From Mycosarcoma maydis (taxonomy: Eukaryota > Basidiomycota > Ustilaginomycetes > Ustilaginales), in NCBI RefSeq assembly GCF_000328475.2, contig NC_026490.1:62001-126000 (forward strand): 64,000 nt of DNA, read 5' to 3'. A program made the translations under genes and the position numbers. The notes beneath the pieces were generated by a model, which saw only the letters and a list, made by a program, of their open reading frames with translations, was not told where the DNA came from and searched no databases. This document shows, in pieces, positions 10,589 through 20,026 of this stretch (position 1 is the first letter of the stretch; the number at the start of each line of letters is the position of its first letter).

Positions 10589-11135
10589 ATGCATGCGACT
10601 TTTCAGTTCAAGTCCCGGTGTCTGAATCTGGAACTAACCTAGTCAAAACATGGAATTACAACACACCAACGCTCCCTCTCAGGTTGATCGCACCCTTTGT
10701 CTCTTTCGTCGTCGCGGTTTCCGCACGACAGCACCAAGTACGGCATGGCTGCCATATCAGTTGAATCGCCAAACATATGCGATCCCGCAGTGCGCGCTTA
10801 CCAATGGGTCGGATCGCTTTAGGAATGCTAGCTGCATCCGCTTCCACGTTCCTGCTCCTTTTCTCAGCCCGCCCCCTCAGTTGTTCTTTTGGTCTGCGTA
10901 TTTCCCTCAGTAGGTCTCCTCATCTCGCTCATCCTCTCCGGTTCCGACTTGCTCATTCAGTGGCAAATCGGCTGGCCGTTTCGCCAGCAGATTCGCATGC
11001 ACCCTCCTGGATCCCACGCCACTTTGAGAGTCTTGGTGCCACCCACAACCGATCAAATAACACAGGGTGCCATTGTGCACCAAAACATTCACCATTCTGC
11101 ACAAAATACAGTACAGTGCGCCGTCGTGAATACGT

Positions 11136-12539
11136 TTAGGGCTTGCCTAGCCTCTTGCCGTTCCTTCTCGGTCGTTCGCGGATCACCATCTGGTTACCTC
11201 CCCTAGTACCAGGCTTCCTTGTTCGTGCACCCTTGGTCAGGTGTCCGTAGATCGATCTGGGATGCATGTTACTCTTACTCTTACCACGTCCACCACCGTG
11301 CGGGTGATCGCAGGCGTTCATTGCTACACCGCGAACCTTGGGTCTCCTACCCAGCCATCGGCTTCGTCCCGCTTTACCCAGCCTTCGATGCTGGTGGTCC
11401 TTGTTGCTTACCGTGCCGATTGCAGCACAGCAATTGCTCGGGATCAGGCGAACTTCACCGCTCTGCAGTCGAACCTGCGCATGCGAGTCGCCGCCGCCGC
11501 TTCGGCCTGAGAAAGCCACAAGCTGGCCGAATGTGCCTGCAGAGCGCACCATTTTGGCCGGTCCGAGTGGGTTGATTGTGATCGAGTGAATCGTCGTGCC
11601 GATCGGAATCAGATTGAGCGGCAGGAAATTGCCCGGTCGGATGGCTTGCGTACGGAAGATACCCAGATCGAGCGACGCATTGCTGTTGCCTGTGGCTCCT
11701 CCCGCCACAGAAGCGGTCTGAGGTGCAGCAGGGTCAGTCGAAAGCGTGCTGCCATCCGCCGAAGTTACAATCTCGTCGACCACATGGCTGCTCATGCTAG
11801 CTGCTGCGCCAGCATCGCCCTGAATACCCTGTCGGTAGCTTTGCACTGTGTCGCCAGCCCTCAGACCGTCCGGCGCGAGGATGTAGCTCTGCTTTTTCGT
11901 CTGTTTGTGCTCTACCAACGCGATATGCGCACTGCGGCCGGGATCGTACTCGATTCGCAGCACCTCCTGCTCGCCCGACTCCCATCGATAAAAATCCACC
12001 AGCCTGATCCTTCTTCTGTGTCCACCACCCCGTCCGCGCACCGTTACATGACCGTGATGGTTCCTTCCTGCCGTACTACGCTTGGCGATCGTAAGTGAGC
12101 GCACAGGCCCGCCCTTGTGCAGATGCTCATTCAGCGGCTGCCTCAACCATCGAATCGAGCGCGTGATCGGTTTGTACGTCTTGAATTGTCGATCCTTGCG
12201 CACAAGAGGCGACGTCTTGGCCGTAGACACGCCGAGTCGTGCCGATACGGACGATTCAGCAACACGACGCTTGGCCTCTTTGCGCTGTTTCTTGACTGCT
12301 GTCCTGCGTTCCTTTCGCGTCAGCCTAGCCGGGGCTGACAACGCCGGCTTGGAGGATGCGGCAATGATCGGCGTGCTGATCAACTGGGTCGTAGAAGAGA
12401 CGACATGCAGAGAACGATGGTTTCCAATCAAGGCCTGAACCGCTGCTGTGATCCTGGACGAAGAGGCTGAACTCGTCGAAATGGCACCAGCTCTCGCCAA
12501 CGCCTGCAAAGAGGCGCGGCTTAACGCAGATGCGACCAT
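11136..12539 (-). CDS. RML2: Mitochondrial large-subunit ribosomal protein uL2m
   Basis: 467-residue mitochondrial version of bacterial ribosomal protein L2, which supports the peptidyl-transferase centre. The start is the ATG at 12539. The N-terminus (MVASALSRASLQALARAGA and the residues after it) is rich in Arg/Ser/Ala without acidic residues, as expected for a matrix-targeting peptide. The L2 RNA-binding domain is visible as GRNHHGHVTVRGRGGGHRRR and RLVDFYR. The C-terminal domain has VRGVAMNACDHPHGGGRGKS near residue 410, including the His that is invariant in L2, and ends RRNGKRLGKP. An insertion of roughly 70 residues rich in Ser/Ala/Thr between the two L2 domains (around HVVDEIVTSADGS) makes it longer than bacterial L2 (about 275). 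The protein acts in mitochondrial translation. Confidence 0.95.
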   Translation of the reverse strand: MVASALSRASLQALARAGAISTSSASSSRITAAVQALIGNHRSLHVVSSTTQLISTPIIAASSKPALSAPARLTRKERRTAVKKQRKEAKRRVAESSVSARLGVSTAKTSPLVRKDRQFKTYKPITRSIRWLRQPLNEHLHKGGPVRSLTIAKRSTAGRNHHGHVTVRGRGGGHRRRIRLVDFYRWESGEQEVLRIEYDPGRSAHIALVEHKQTKKQSYILAPDGLRAGDTVQSYRQGIQGDAGAAASMSSHVVDEIVTSADGSTLSTDPAAPQTASVAGGATGNSNASLDLGIFRTQAIRPGNFLPLNLIPIGTTIHSITINPLGPAKMVRSAGTFGQLVAFSGRSGGGDSHAQVRLQSGEVRLIPSNCCAAIGTVSNKDHQHRRLGKAGRSRWLGRRPKVRGVAMNACDHPHGGGRGKSKSNMHPRSIYGHLTKGARTRKPGTRGGNQMVIRERPRRNGKRLGKP

Positions 12540-13094
12540 CGTGTGCTGCACTCTGTTCTACAGCCTCTTACTATTGTAGGATGAAGAGAGGAGCAAGACG
12601 TGGCAACAGAGCGTTTGGGTCGACGTGAATGCCCCAGAATGCGACAAGTGATGATGGCAACGACGACGACGAGGTCAATTCAAAGTCGTGAGTGTTGCCA
12701 AAGGGCAGTTCGCTCTACGAAAAAATCCGACTTTCTTCCTGATCGCTTTGTGCTAGCATCACGTGCGACTCACTCTTGAATTTCACGCAATTTGTGATGA
12801 TGACATAACTTATCATAATGCTGCTCTAACAGCATCATCTTGCATCCACCACCCGTGACTCGTGACCCACGACCCACAACAAGGTCTCGACACTCGACAC
12901 GTGACAAGCCAAGAGCAGCACGATCCACGATGTGATCCAGTCTCACATGTGTTAACTTAGTTCCTAACCCATGATCTCAGACAGGAATCACCTGCTTCTG
13001 CCTTCTCCGCAGCCATCGTGATTGCTGGATGTTAGAAATACATTTCATCAAAAAGACATATTGCATGCGGTTGGGAATCGGTCTAAATCATCTC
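12540..13094. other. Intergenic region (uL2m promoter side)
   Basis: 555 bases upstream of the uL2m start and downstream of the J-protein stop. It contains several CACGACTCGTGA-like words near 12850-12910 but no gene. Confidence 0.45.
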
Positions 13095-14242
13095 CTACTT
13101 GCTACCCTTGTTCTTCTTTGACGGAGCTGTGGTCGAGGCGGAAGACGCGCGCTTCTTGTCGGCCCCGCTGTTCTCCTTGCCTGGATTCTTGCGAGCCATG
13201 ATGTCGGCTTGGATACGATCGAATTCTTCGTCGGTAGGACGCTTCTCTTTGACACCCGCTTTTGCTTCCAGTTTGGCAATCATGTCGTCAAACTGTGAAA
13301 CGCGGTTCTGATTCTTGCGCTGGATGAGCGCTGCGAGTCCGGAAAGATCGTCAGCTTGGTCATGATTTGCTTTTGAATTGGATTTATCGATTTTGCCGGG
13401 CTTGCTTCCGTTCTTCGGGTTGGCGGAGGATTTGGATGTGCGAGCAGGCCTTCCTTTGCCCTTACCAGAGCCGAAGAGATCGTCCCAGACACCTAGCTCT
13501 TTGGCCAGCTTTTCAGCTTCCGCCGCCTCGCCCTGTGCTTTTTGACGCAACGCCTTTCGAAGTGCGCCGTCCTTCTTGGTACGCTTCCAGAGGGGCGTCG
13601 CCTTGATGTCTCCCTGTTGGATGGCATGGTCGATGATGCGGATGAATCGGTCCTCGTCAGCGAGGAATTCGCTGCAGGGTACTTGTTCAAAAATGCCAGC
13701 TAAGTCGCCTTGTGTCTCGTCGTAGGCAGCCAAGATGTCCTCTATCTCTTCTGCAGAGTCCTGGTAGTTTTTCTTGAACTCGTCCAACGTTTGACGCGAA
13801 ACTTCGCCCGTCCAGAGCTCCTTAAAGTATTCGTTCCAGTCGAAATCTGCATCGCCCTCGCCCACCATGAGCTCTTTGGTTGAACCGGTGTTGTCGAATT
13901 TACGTCTTCGCACCTCATCAGAGAGCACCGCATAGGCAAAGCCAATTTTTTGAAACTGTTGGATGGCATCTTGAGCGCCAGCCGATGCCGAATTGGAAAG
14001 CACCTTGTCCGGATGAAACTTGAGCGCCAGCCTGGAGTGTTGGAGAGTGTCGGTCATAGTCACAGGAGCGAGGGATGCGTCAATATCAGCAGTGGGAGAT
14101 GGCGCCGCTGGGCTCTGCAGACTCACTTCTTGTATGCTTTCTTGATTTCTTCTTGAGTTGCCTCCTTGTCTACACGGAGAGTACCGTACAAGTCGACGTT
14201 GCCGTCGGGAAAGAACTGCAGTCCAGGGTCTTGTTCGTCCAT
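13095..14242 (-). CDS. DNAJC9-like J-domain protein (two exons)
   Basis: 350-residue J protein related to DNAJC9, a histone H3-H4 chaperone that recruits Hsp70. Exon 1 is 14242-14127 (start MDEQDPGLQFF) and exon 2 is 14031-13095. The 95-base intron has a GTGAGT donor and a CTCCAG acceptor and splits a Lys codon inside J-domain helix II. Joining the exons restores AYKKLALKFHPDK, with the HPD motif at residues 45-47 that stimulates Hsp70 ATPase. After the J domain come FQKIGFAYAVLSDE and a helical region (WNEYFKELW, DSAEEIEDILAAYDETQGD) with the spacing of the DNAJC9 C-terminal domain. The tail is Lys/Ser/Gly-rich and probably nuclear-targeting. The subfamily is inferred from domain layout and motif resemblance. 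It is divergent from SMP3. Confidence 0.9.
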
Positions 14243-14961
14243 GTTGGCTATGTGGAATGTAGCTTCAAGTCCGTAGTGTTATCAAGAACAGGCAGTGACA
14301 ATTTGGATGGAGTGATGTGGTCGTCGCGCAAGACCAGGCGTCGGCGAGGTAGAACTTGGATCGTGGATCGTGGATGGTGGAACCGTGAATGTGAATGTGA
14401 ATGTGAATCTGGAAAGCGTGTCACTCTTGCAACTCACGACTATCACGTAACTATCTCGTGTCTTAGGTCGACGCGTAAATGGCGGTCCAAACGCCAAACG
14501 AACTACGCGCCGGTCCACGGTGACCGAAAGGACATACAGTCACGAGTAGCTAATCCAACACGCAACCCACCGTCAATTTTTCCCGTCACCCGTCACCCGT
14601 GAGCCGTGACCTGTGAACCGTAAACCGTAAACTGTGAACCGTAAACCATGAACCTTGCGTTAGCGTGTAGGGTCATCACGTTTCACGTTTTTGGTAAGTT
14701 CAAACTAACACCAACACTCACGCTCACAGCTCACACTCACTGTCACCATGCACCTGTGACTGTGACTGTGACTGTGACTGTGACTGTGACTGTGACTGTG
14801 ACTCTGTGAGTCTCTCGAACAACCTTCTTCCATCACAGACCATCACTTGACAACCGCTACACACCAGCGCTGCATGACCCTCACAACGACGAACAGAGAC
14901 CGATGCGGCTCACTTTAAGACTCGATCAACAGCGCGCACACAGTCCGGTTGGTGCACGAGC
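14243..14961. promoter_or_regulatory. Divergent promoter region of the J-protein and SMP3 genes
   Basis: 719 bases between start codons. It is unusually repetitive: GTGAAT repeats near 14390, runs of GTAAACCGTGAACC-like words at 14590-14650 and a GTGACT hexamer array. No gene was seen. Confidence 0.5.
14755..14812. repeat. (GTGACT)n hexamer array
   Basis: Near-perfect head-to-tail TGTGAC/GTGACT copies, roughly nine, about 150 bases upstream of the SMP3 start. Confidence 0.9.
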
Positions 14962-16908
14962 ATGTGCATGCCTAGTTCGAGCTCACCGCGATGGTGGAGC
15001 ATGTTCGATCCTAGAACGTCGTATGGTCGCATCTACCTCTGTCTGCTAGCACTCCGTTGCTTCAGCGCGTTGTTCGGCTACGGCTACATCCACCCGGACG
15101 AATGGATGCAATCCGGTGAGACTTACTTTTGGCTCAGTCTCGCCAACTCGGACGCGCAGTTGACATGGGAATGGCAACCGAATCATGCTTTGCGTTCGCT
15201 CTCGGTCCTTCTCATGCAGTATGTCGCTGTCGAACCGATGCTCAAGATCCGCAGACTTTTAGGCGGACCGCTAACGGGACATTCTTTGTTCCTGATTCAG
15301 CGCATCAACATGCTGTTGTGGAGCCTGGTTCTCGATATTAGTATCGTCTTTTTCCTACCGCCACAGACAACACGATACGTCCACTACCTCTTTGGCATCT
15401 CGACAGCAGCAACCACCTTTCTCGTACGCCCCTTTAGCAACTCGCACGAAGCATACCTGCTCGCTTTCTGCCTTCTTCTCGTTGCCAACCGGTTCAAATC
15501 GCCGACCTGGTATCAGTGTGACAGGCCGGCACTACCACACTGGGGCATCCTCGTGGGGCTCTTTGCCGTCGATGGCTTTTTCATGCGCTTTACTTTCGCC
15601 ATCTTTGCTCTGCCTCTCGCCGCTTTTGTCTTTTATCGCCATGTGCGACTGGCAATCCAGGGCCACCCTCGAACGGCTTTGATCTCGCTGTCCATCGCAA
15701 TCACGATTGCGATCGCCTTCTTTGGCCTTCGTATCGAAACGGAAACCAGCTTCTATACGAGGTTGGCCAAGATGAATTGCATGGAACTGGCGACTTTCTG
15801 GCGAACAAAGTGGGTTGTACCACCCGTCAATGCTTTGCTGTACAATGTCAAGACGGACAACGTGGCTCAGCATGGTCTGCATCCGAGATGGTTGCATGCG
15901 GTGGTCAACTTTCCGATGATGGTGGGGGCTGCCAATTGCATTGTTGTGGTAATCCAGGGCTACCTATTTGTGCGCGACAAAGTTGGTCCAAGTACCGACA
16001 TACAGACGGCAGCGAGCCAGGAGGTTGTCGAAGAACAAGAGCAGGAGCGGAAGGAAGTTGAACGACCAATGGACGGCACTACGGCCTGCCAAGTTGCATC
16101 GACGTCGAGCAAGCCGGAGCAAGCATGCATCGATGAGCAAGTGGCGTGGGTCGACATCGAAGCGACCATTGTAGCACTAAGTCTTTGGATTGTCGTCTTG
16201 TCGCTCGCGATGCTTTCCATGTCACCGCATCAAGAAGCGCGCTTTCTGCTTGCGCTCGCCTTCCCGTCCACGATCGTCATGGCGTACGCGCTGCAGTCGC
16301 GCTTCTTCACGCATCGAGTGCGCCTGATGCGTACGCTCTGCGTGCTTCACGTTGTCCAACACGTTGTCCAACTCGTGCTGTTTTCATTTCTCCACCAAGC
16401 TGCGCTGTTGCCTACCGTGTTCTCGATCGACACATCGCTCTCGCGCCTCACTAGGCATGCTGATCCATTGTTGGAGCGGTACGAACATCATCTGCTCTAC
16501 CGCACGTTCAGCGTCCCGTTCCACATGCTGCCCAACAAGGGTACAGCCATGTTGCCGCACGTCGAGCAGTACGACTCTACATACAGCGCGAGCAAGCTCG
16601 TTTACATGGCGAGCATCGCTTGCGATCACACGTGGATCTACGCCCCCACCTGGGTCGTCAATCACTTACACGCCGAAGCACACAGTCAGCAGACAGTCGA
16701 CTTGGTCCAAGTCGCACTCTTCCCTTGGCATCTAGATCTCGACCACCTCGCTCAAACTTGGGCTACGACAAATTCCGTGCCCGTAACAGAGGCTTTTGCG
16801 ATCCAAAAGCTCCATGTAAGGTGCAAACCGAATGAGTCGAGCCAGCACCACATCTCGGCACAGACCCAACAAGACCCGAGGAAATCTCAATCACATCAGG
16901 ATTTGTAG
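14962..16908 (+). CDS. SMP3: GPI mannosyltransferase 4 (SMP3/PIG-Z)
   Basis: 648-residue endoplasmic-reticulum membrane enzyme of glycosyltransferase family 22 that adds the fourth mannose to the GPI-anchor core from dolichol-phosphate mannose; this step is essential in yeast. The lumenal HPDE motif (residues 44-47, in GYIHPDEWMQSGE) is characteristic of the superfamily. RPFSNSHEA (from about residue 156), NALLYN, HGLHPRWLHAVVNFP and SPHQEARFLL (His at 423) follow in the order found in Smp3. Multiple hydrophobic segments lie throughout. The region at about 345-395 is a charged Glu-rich insertion between membrane helices, likely a loop. It converges with the polyQ gene, 171 bases away. Confidence 0.92.
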   Translation: MCMPSSSSPRWWSMFDPRTSYGRIYLCLLALRCFSALFGYGYIHPDEWMQSGETYFWLSLANSDAQLTWEWQPNHALRSLSVLLMQYVAVEPMLKIRRLLGGPLTGHSLFLIQRINMLLWSLVLDISIVFFLPPQTTRYVHYLFGISTAATTFLVRPFSNSHEAYLLAFCLLLVANRFKSPTWYQCDRPALPHWGILVGLFAVDGFFMRFTFAIFALPLAAFVFYRHVRLAIQGHPRTALISLSIAITIAIAFFGLRIETETSFYTRLAKMNCMELATFWRTKWVVPPVNALLYNVKTDNVAQHGLHPRWLHAVVNFPMMVGAANCIVVVIQGYLFVRDKVGPSTDIQTAASQEVVEEQEQERKEVERPMDGTTACQVASTSSKPEQACIDEQVAWVDIEATIVALSLWIVVLSLAMLSMSPHQEARFLLALAFPSTIVMAYALQSRFFTHRVRLMRTLCVLHVVQHVVQLVLFSFLHQAALLPTVFSIDTSLSRLTRHADPLLERYEHHLLYRTFSVPFHMLPNKGTAMLPHVEQYDSTYSASKLVYMASIACDHTWIYAPTWVVNHLHAEAHSQQTVDLVQVALFPWHLDLDHLAQTWATTNSVPVTEAFAIQKLHVRCKPNESSQHHISAQTQQDPRKSQSHQDL

Positions 16909-17079
16909 AAAGCTAGAGCCCCCAAATAATCACGAATCACGAATAATCAGCGCGCATCGCGCACGGCGTATAACAGAATCAGAACTCGATCAGATTCACG
17001 AAAGGAATGCGGTTTGCATGTACAACTCAAACAGACGCTACCAACCGCGTCGGTGAATATCTTGGGTTTCTGTCAGCGT

Positions 17080-17878
17080 TCAATCCCACACCAACCTGCC
17101 GTTCAGATCCACGCTGGCCTTTGCACTGGTTGCGTTGGTGCTCGTTCGCGGCACGCTTGTGGGCGTGGGTCTCTTGGCTGCCTCTCTCTGCTTGGCGGCT
17201 GCATTGGCTTGCTCCCTGCGATGAGCAGCCAGACGCTCAGCCTGCAAGCGGTCGGCTTCCTCTTTGGCCTGTTTCTTGGCTTGCGCCTTGTTAGCGTTGG
17301 AACGCTGTTTTTTGGTTTCTGTTGCTGTGCTGACTGTGCCGTTGGCATTGGCATTGCTGCGTGGTTTGGTGAGAGCCGAGTGCGAGGCGACGGTCCATCC
17401 GCTGCCGTTGACGCCGTTGAGCTTGTTAGCAGATTTGGCGGGAATTCGACGCACTGAGGATGTTGTAGCGTCGTCCGGGAGCGCGGCGAACGGGTTGGTG
17501 GACGCGATGGACGGCTTGACACCATTGCTATTAGGCTTGGTGGCGTTGCTGAGGCCGTTCAACTTGGAAGCAGCCGACGACGAACCCGAGCCGCCGACGC
17601 TAGACCATCCGTCATCAAGATCCCTCTTGGACAAGCTAGGTTTAGGCGCTTTGACCTCGGCTACGGGGATGCGTGCTGTCGAGCTGTATCCAGCGGGAAG
17701 CGGGTCGACATCGGCATCGCGCATATCGCCCAGCGAGGCGGTGAAAGCGGTTTGAACGGCATCGGCTTTAGCCCGAATCGCCTCGTTGTTGATGGCCCCG
17801 TTCGCCTCTGCAACGGCCGCATAGCTTTCGTTGCTTTCGTCACTCTCGACGTTAGAAGGCTGTGACGGTGGTGACTGT

Positions 17879-17927
<49 letters not shown>

Positions 17928-18174
17928 TTTTGACCTTCTTCTTCTGCGATGCGGTTTGAGCAACAACGGGCTGATGGGTTGGTGCTGGCTGGTTGACCAC
18001 GTCTGGCACCGTTGCGGCGTCCTTGGTCCTTTTGGTCTTCTTGTTCTTCTTGCTCGACTTGGACGCTATTGAATCATTTGGTTGGTTGGATGCCTGTTTG
18101 GCACGGTTGCGCATCAATGCGTGGATGGCGAGACCGGCGGCGAGGCCGAGAGCAAAGATCTTGGCCGAGTCCAT
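17080..18174 (-). CDS. Membrane-anchored polyglutamine protein, function unknown
   Basis: 364 residues from the ATG at 18174. The N-terminus MDSAKIFALGLAAGLAIHAL is a single hydrophobic helix followed by basic residues, suggesting a signal anchor with a cytosolic body. The body is low-complexity and Lys/Ser/Asn-rich. A run of 17 Gln (bases 17875-17925, alternating CAA and CAG) follows a Lys-rich stretch. The segments DDGWSSVGG and NPFAALPDD may be short interaction motifs. The C-terminal quarter is a predicted coiled coil (KKQAKEEADRLQAERLAAHR) ending in DLNGRLVWD. I do not recognise the family. The codons upstream of this ATG in frame lack another ATG. Confidence 0.75.
17875..17925 (-). repeat. 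CAACAG hexamer repeat encoding Gln17
   Basis: In-frame microsatellite within the preceding gene; the mixed CAA/CAG units make the tract more stable than a pure CAG run. Confidence 0.9.
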
Positions 18175-19371
18175 TCTGTTTGACAAGCAAACCAATGAGC
18201 AGCGTGGCGACGAGAAGAGAAACGCGTGGATTCTTGTGCGCGCGCTTGTGGGAGCTGTATTTTAAGGCAACGTCGGTGGGTGAGCCGCGTTGGAAGGGCT
18301 GCCTGACGTGGAAGCTGAGCCGAGACTGGAGCACGTCCGAGGGAATTGAATGAATGCGAGCTGCGGCCTGGAAGCTGCAAGCTGGAAGCTGCGACCTGGA
18401 AGCTGGAAGTTGCTGCGAATAGAGGACGCCAACGATGCGTGTGCGGCTGCACGACAGGTGGGAGAGGTAGCAAGAAAGAAATGGAATCAAGTGCAATATG
18501 TGCCAAAGCGAGGTCGTCCATCACGAATGCGAATTTGTCTTAGCGACAAAGGTGGCTCGAGCCAGGCAGACACGAGAGCCGCAAACCACAATCACGATTC
18601 TCTCTTCAGAACGCTCAACTCTGTCACGAATCACGAAAATCGTGAAATGTATAGCAATCGTGATTAGCGTTCACCCAGCCCAGCCAGAGTCGTGGGTCGT
18701 GTGGGTCGTGAGTGTGAGTCTCTTGTTGCACCTGCATCGAGATCTGTGTGTCTGTGTGTGTCTGTGTCTGCCTCTCTGCGCTTCCTCTTTTCAAGACGGG
18801 AGTGATGCCGACGCCCAACACGCTTGCTCGGCTGTACTTTTCTTTTTCTTTTCTCTCTCTTTTTTTTCGTTTTCGTTTTCGTTTTCCTTCTTTTGTTGTG
18901 CTTGAAGCCTGTTTCAATTTCTTTTCTCTCGCCCGGGAATCGTGAATGCCATAGCTCAACATGCAACACGCCACAGGCTAGACGCGTGGCGTGAGAGTCA
19001 CGAGTGCAGCGTGCACAAGCGAGATGCATGTTAGGTCGTAGCCACTATAGTAAGAATCGTGAACAAGAACGCGATGTGCATTAACATTATTTCGTGATTC
19101 GCGTTGTGCTGCGGAACGACGTCAAAGGCTTCCGACACTCGTTACTCGTGACGGCGGAAGAGCGTTCGGTGTTTTCCGGCTACGGTAGTTGGTTCTTGGC
19201 GGTCGAACCACGCTGCGCTGATCGTCATTTTTGCGTCAACGTCAACGTCGACGTCGACGTCGCGCACGCTTACCACTGCATATCAAAGCGAAAAGAAAGC
19301 CGCTTTGCAACTTACCCTCATAACGACGCCTCGAGCAAGCACGGCAAGCACGGTAAACACAGCAAGCAAAG
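18175..19371. other. Divergent intergenic region with simple repeats
   Basis: About 1.2 kb between the polyQ gene and the GPI-type protein gene. It contains an imperfect repeat of GGAAGCTG units at 18365-18415, GTGTGTCT runs near 18750 and a TTTTCG repeat near 18865. No gene could be supported. Confidence 0.45.
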
Positions 19372-19863
19372 ATGGTACGGATGCTGCAACCACCCACCTT
19401 GAATATGGCGGTTGGCATGGTCTTGGTTTGCATCGCAATGCTCTCAACCCACACGGTCACAGCACAGAGCTCGTCGTCATTCTCTAGCAATTCGTCCAGC
19501 TCGTCTGCTCTGTCGACGACGTCGTCCTCTGGCTCCAGAACCACGGATGCAGCAGCGACACTCGGTACGCTCATCTCATTCTCGTTTACCTCGATCAACA
19601 CAATCTCCTCTTCGTCCACTGTCAACTCGACGAGCTCCACGGCAACTAGCTCAGCCTCTTCGAGCTCGACCGTCTCGAGCTCCACTCGGCCGTCAACGTC
19701 AAGCTCTTCCATCACCTCCACGTCGTCGCTCGCCACTTCCACCAGCTCGGCTAGCGCCAATGCTGCCCTGGCTGCGTCCGTCGGTTGGCACAAGACGCAT
19801 TTTGTATTCCCCGCTGCGTCGCTGGCTGTGCTGCTGCTCAGCACGCTTTGCTTTTGGCTCTAA
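19372..19863 (+). CDS. Small Ser/Thr-rich secreted protein, GPI-anchored type
   Basis: 163 residues from the ATG at 19372; a second in-frame ATG at 19405 would give a shorter signal peptide. The N-terminus has a hydrophobic stretch (MAVGMVLVCIAMLST) with a likely signal-peptidase site after TVTA. The middle, about 110 residues, is almost wholly Ser/Thr/Ala with many SSS and TSS runs, expected to be heavily O-mannosylated. The last 20 residues are hydrophobic (FVFPAASLAVLLLSTLCFWL) with no charged tail, as in a GPI-attachment signal; a plausible omega region lies in the Ser/Asn/Ala segment before GWHKTH. The likely location is the plasma membrane or cell wall. No Cys-rich CFEM-type domain is present. 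Function is unknown. Confidence 0.72.
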   Translation: MVRMLQPPTLNMAVGMVLVCIAMLSTHTVTAQSSSSFSSNSSSSSALSTTSSSGSRTTDAAATLGTLISFSFTSINTISSSSTVNSTSSTATSSASSSSTVSSSTRPSTSSSSITSTSSLATSTSSASANAALAASVGWHKTHFVFPAASLAVLLLSTLCFWL

Positions 19864-20026
19864 CCGAAGGCGCGCTCGTGAATGCCTCCGCTCACATTCA
19901 CATATATGCGTCTCTTGATCTCTCTTGGTTTCTCACCTGGCCGAGCATTCACGATTCTTACAAGTTGATTATTGATTTGATTGCCATCTTTGCCAAGATT
20001 GTCGATCTCTTGTGCTTCTCAGCTGT

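Larger units (their letters stand above)
9051..11135. other. Gene-free stretch with simple repeats
   Basis: About 2 kb (plus the gap) with no supportable gene on either strand; open frames are short and lack homology-like features. It holds an A-rich TAAAA repeat, a 12-base tandem repeat and a GT microsatellite, listed separately. It is upstream of the disordered-protein gene and downstream of the uL2m gene. Confidence 0.5.

Noticed and set aside
10777..11139. 120-codon plus-strand frame near the uL2m 3' end with a hydrophobic N-terminus
   Set aside because: Composition is random Ser/Arg/His after the hydrophobic part, and its 3' end runs to the uL2m stop; no support as a gene.
19185..19225. 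Possible tRNA T-loop (GGTTCGACC on the minus strand)
   Set aside because: The flanking bases do not pair into a five-base T-stem and no acceptor stem or A box is present.
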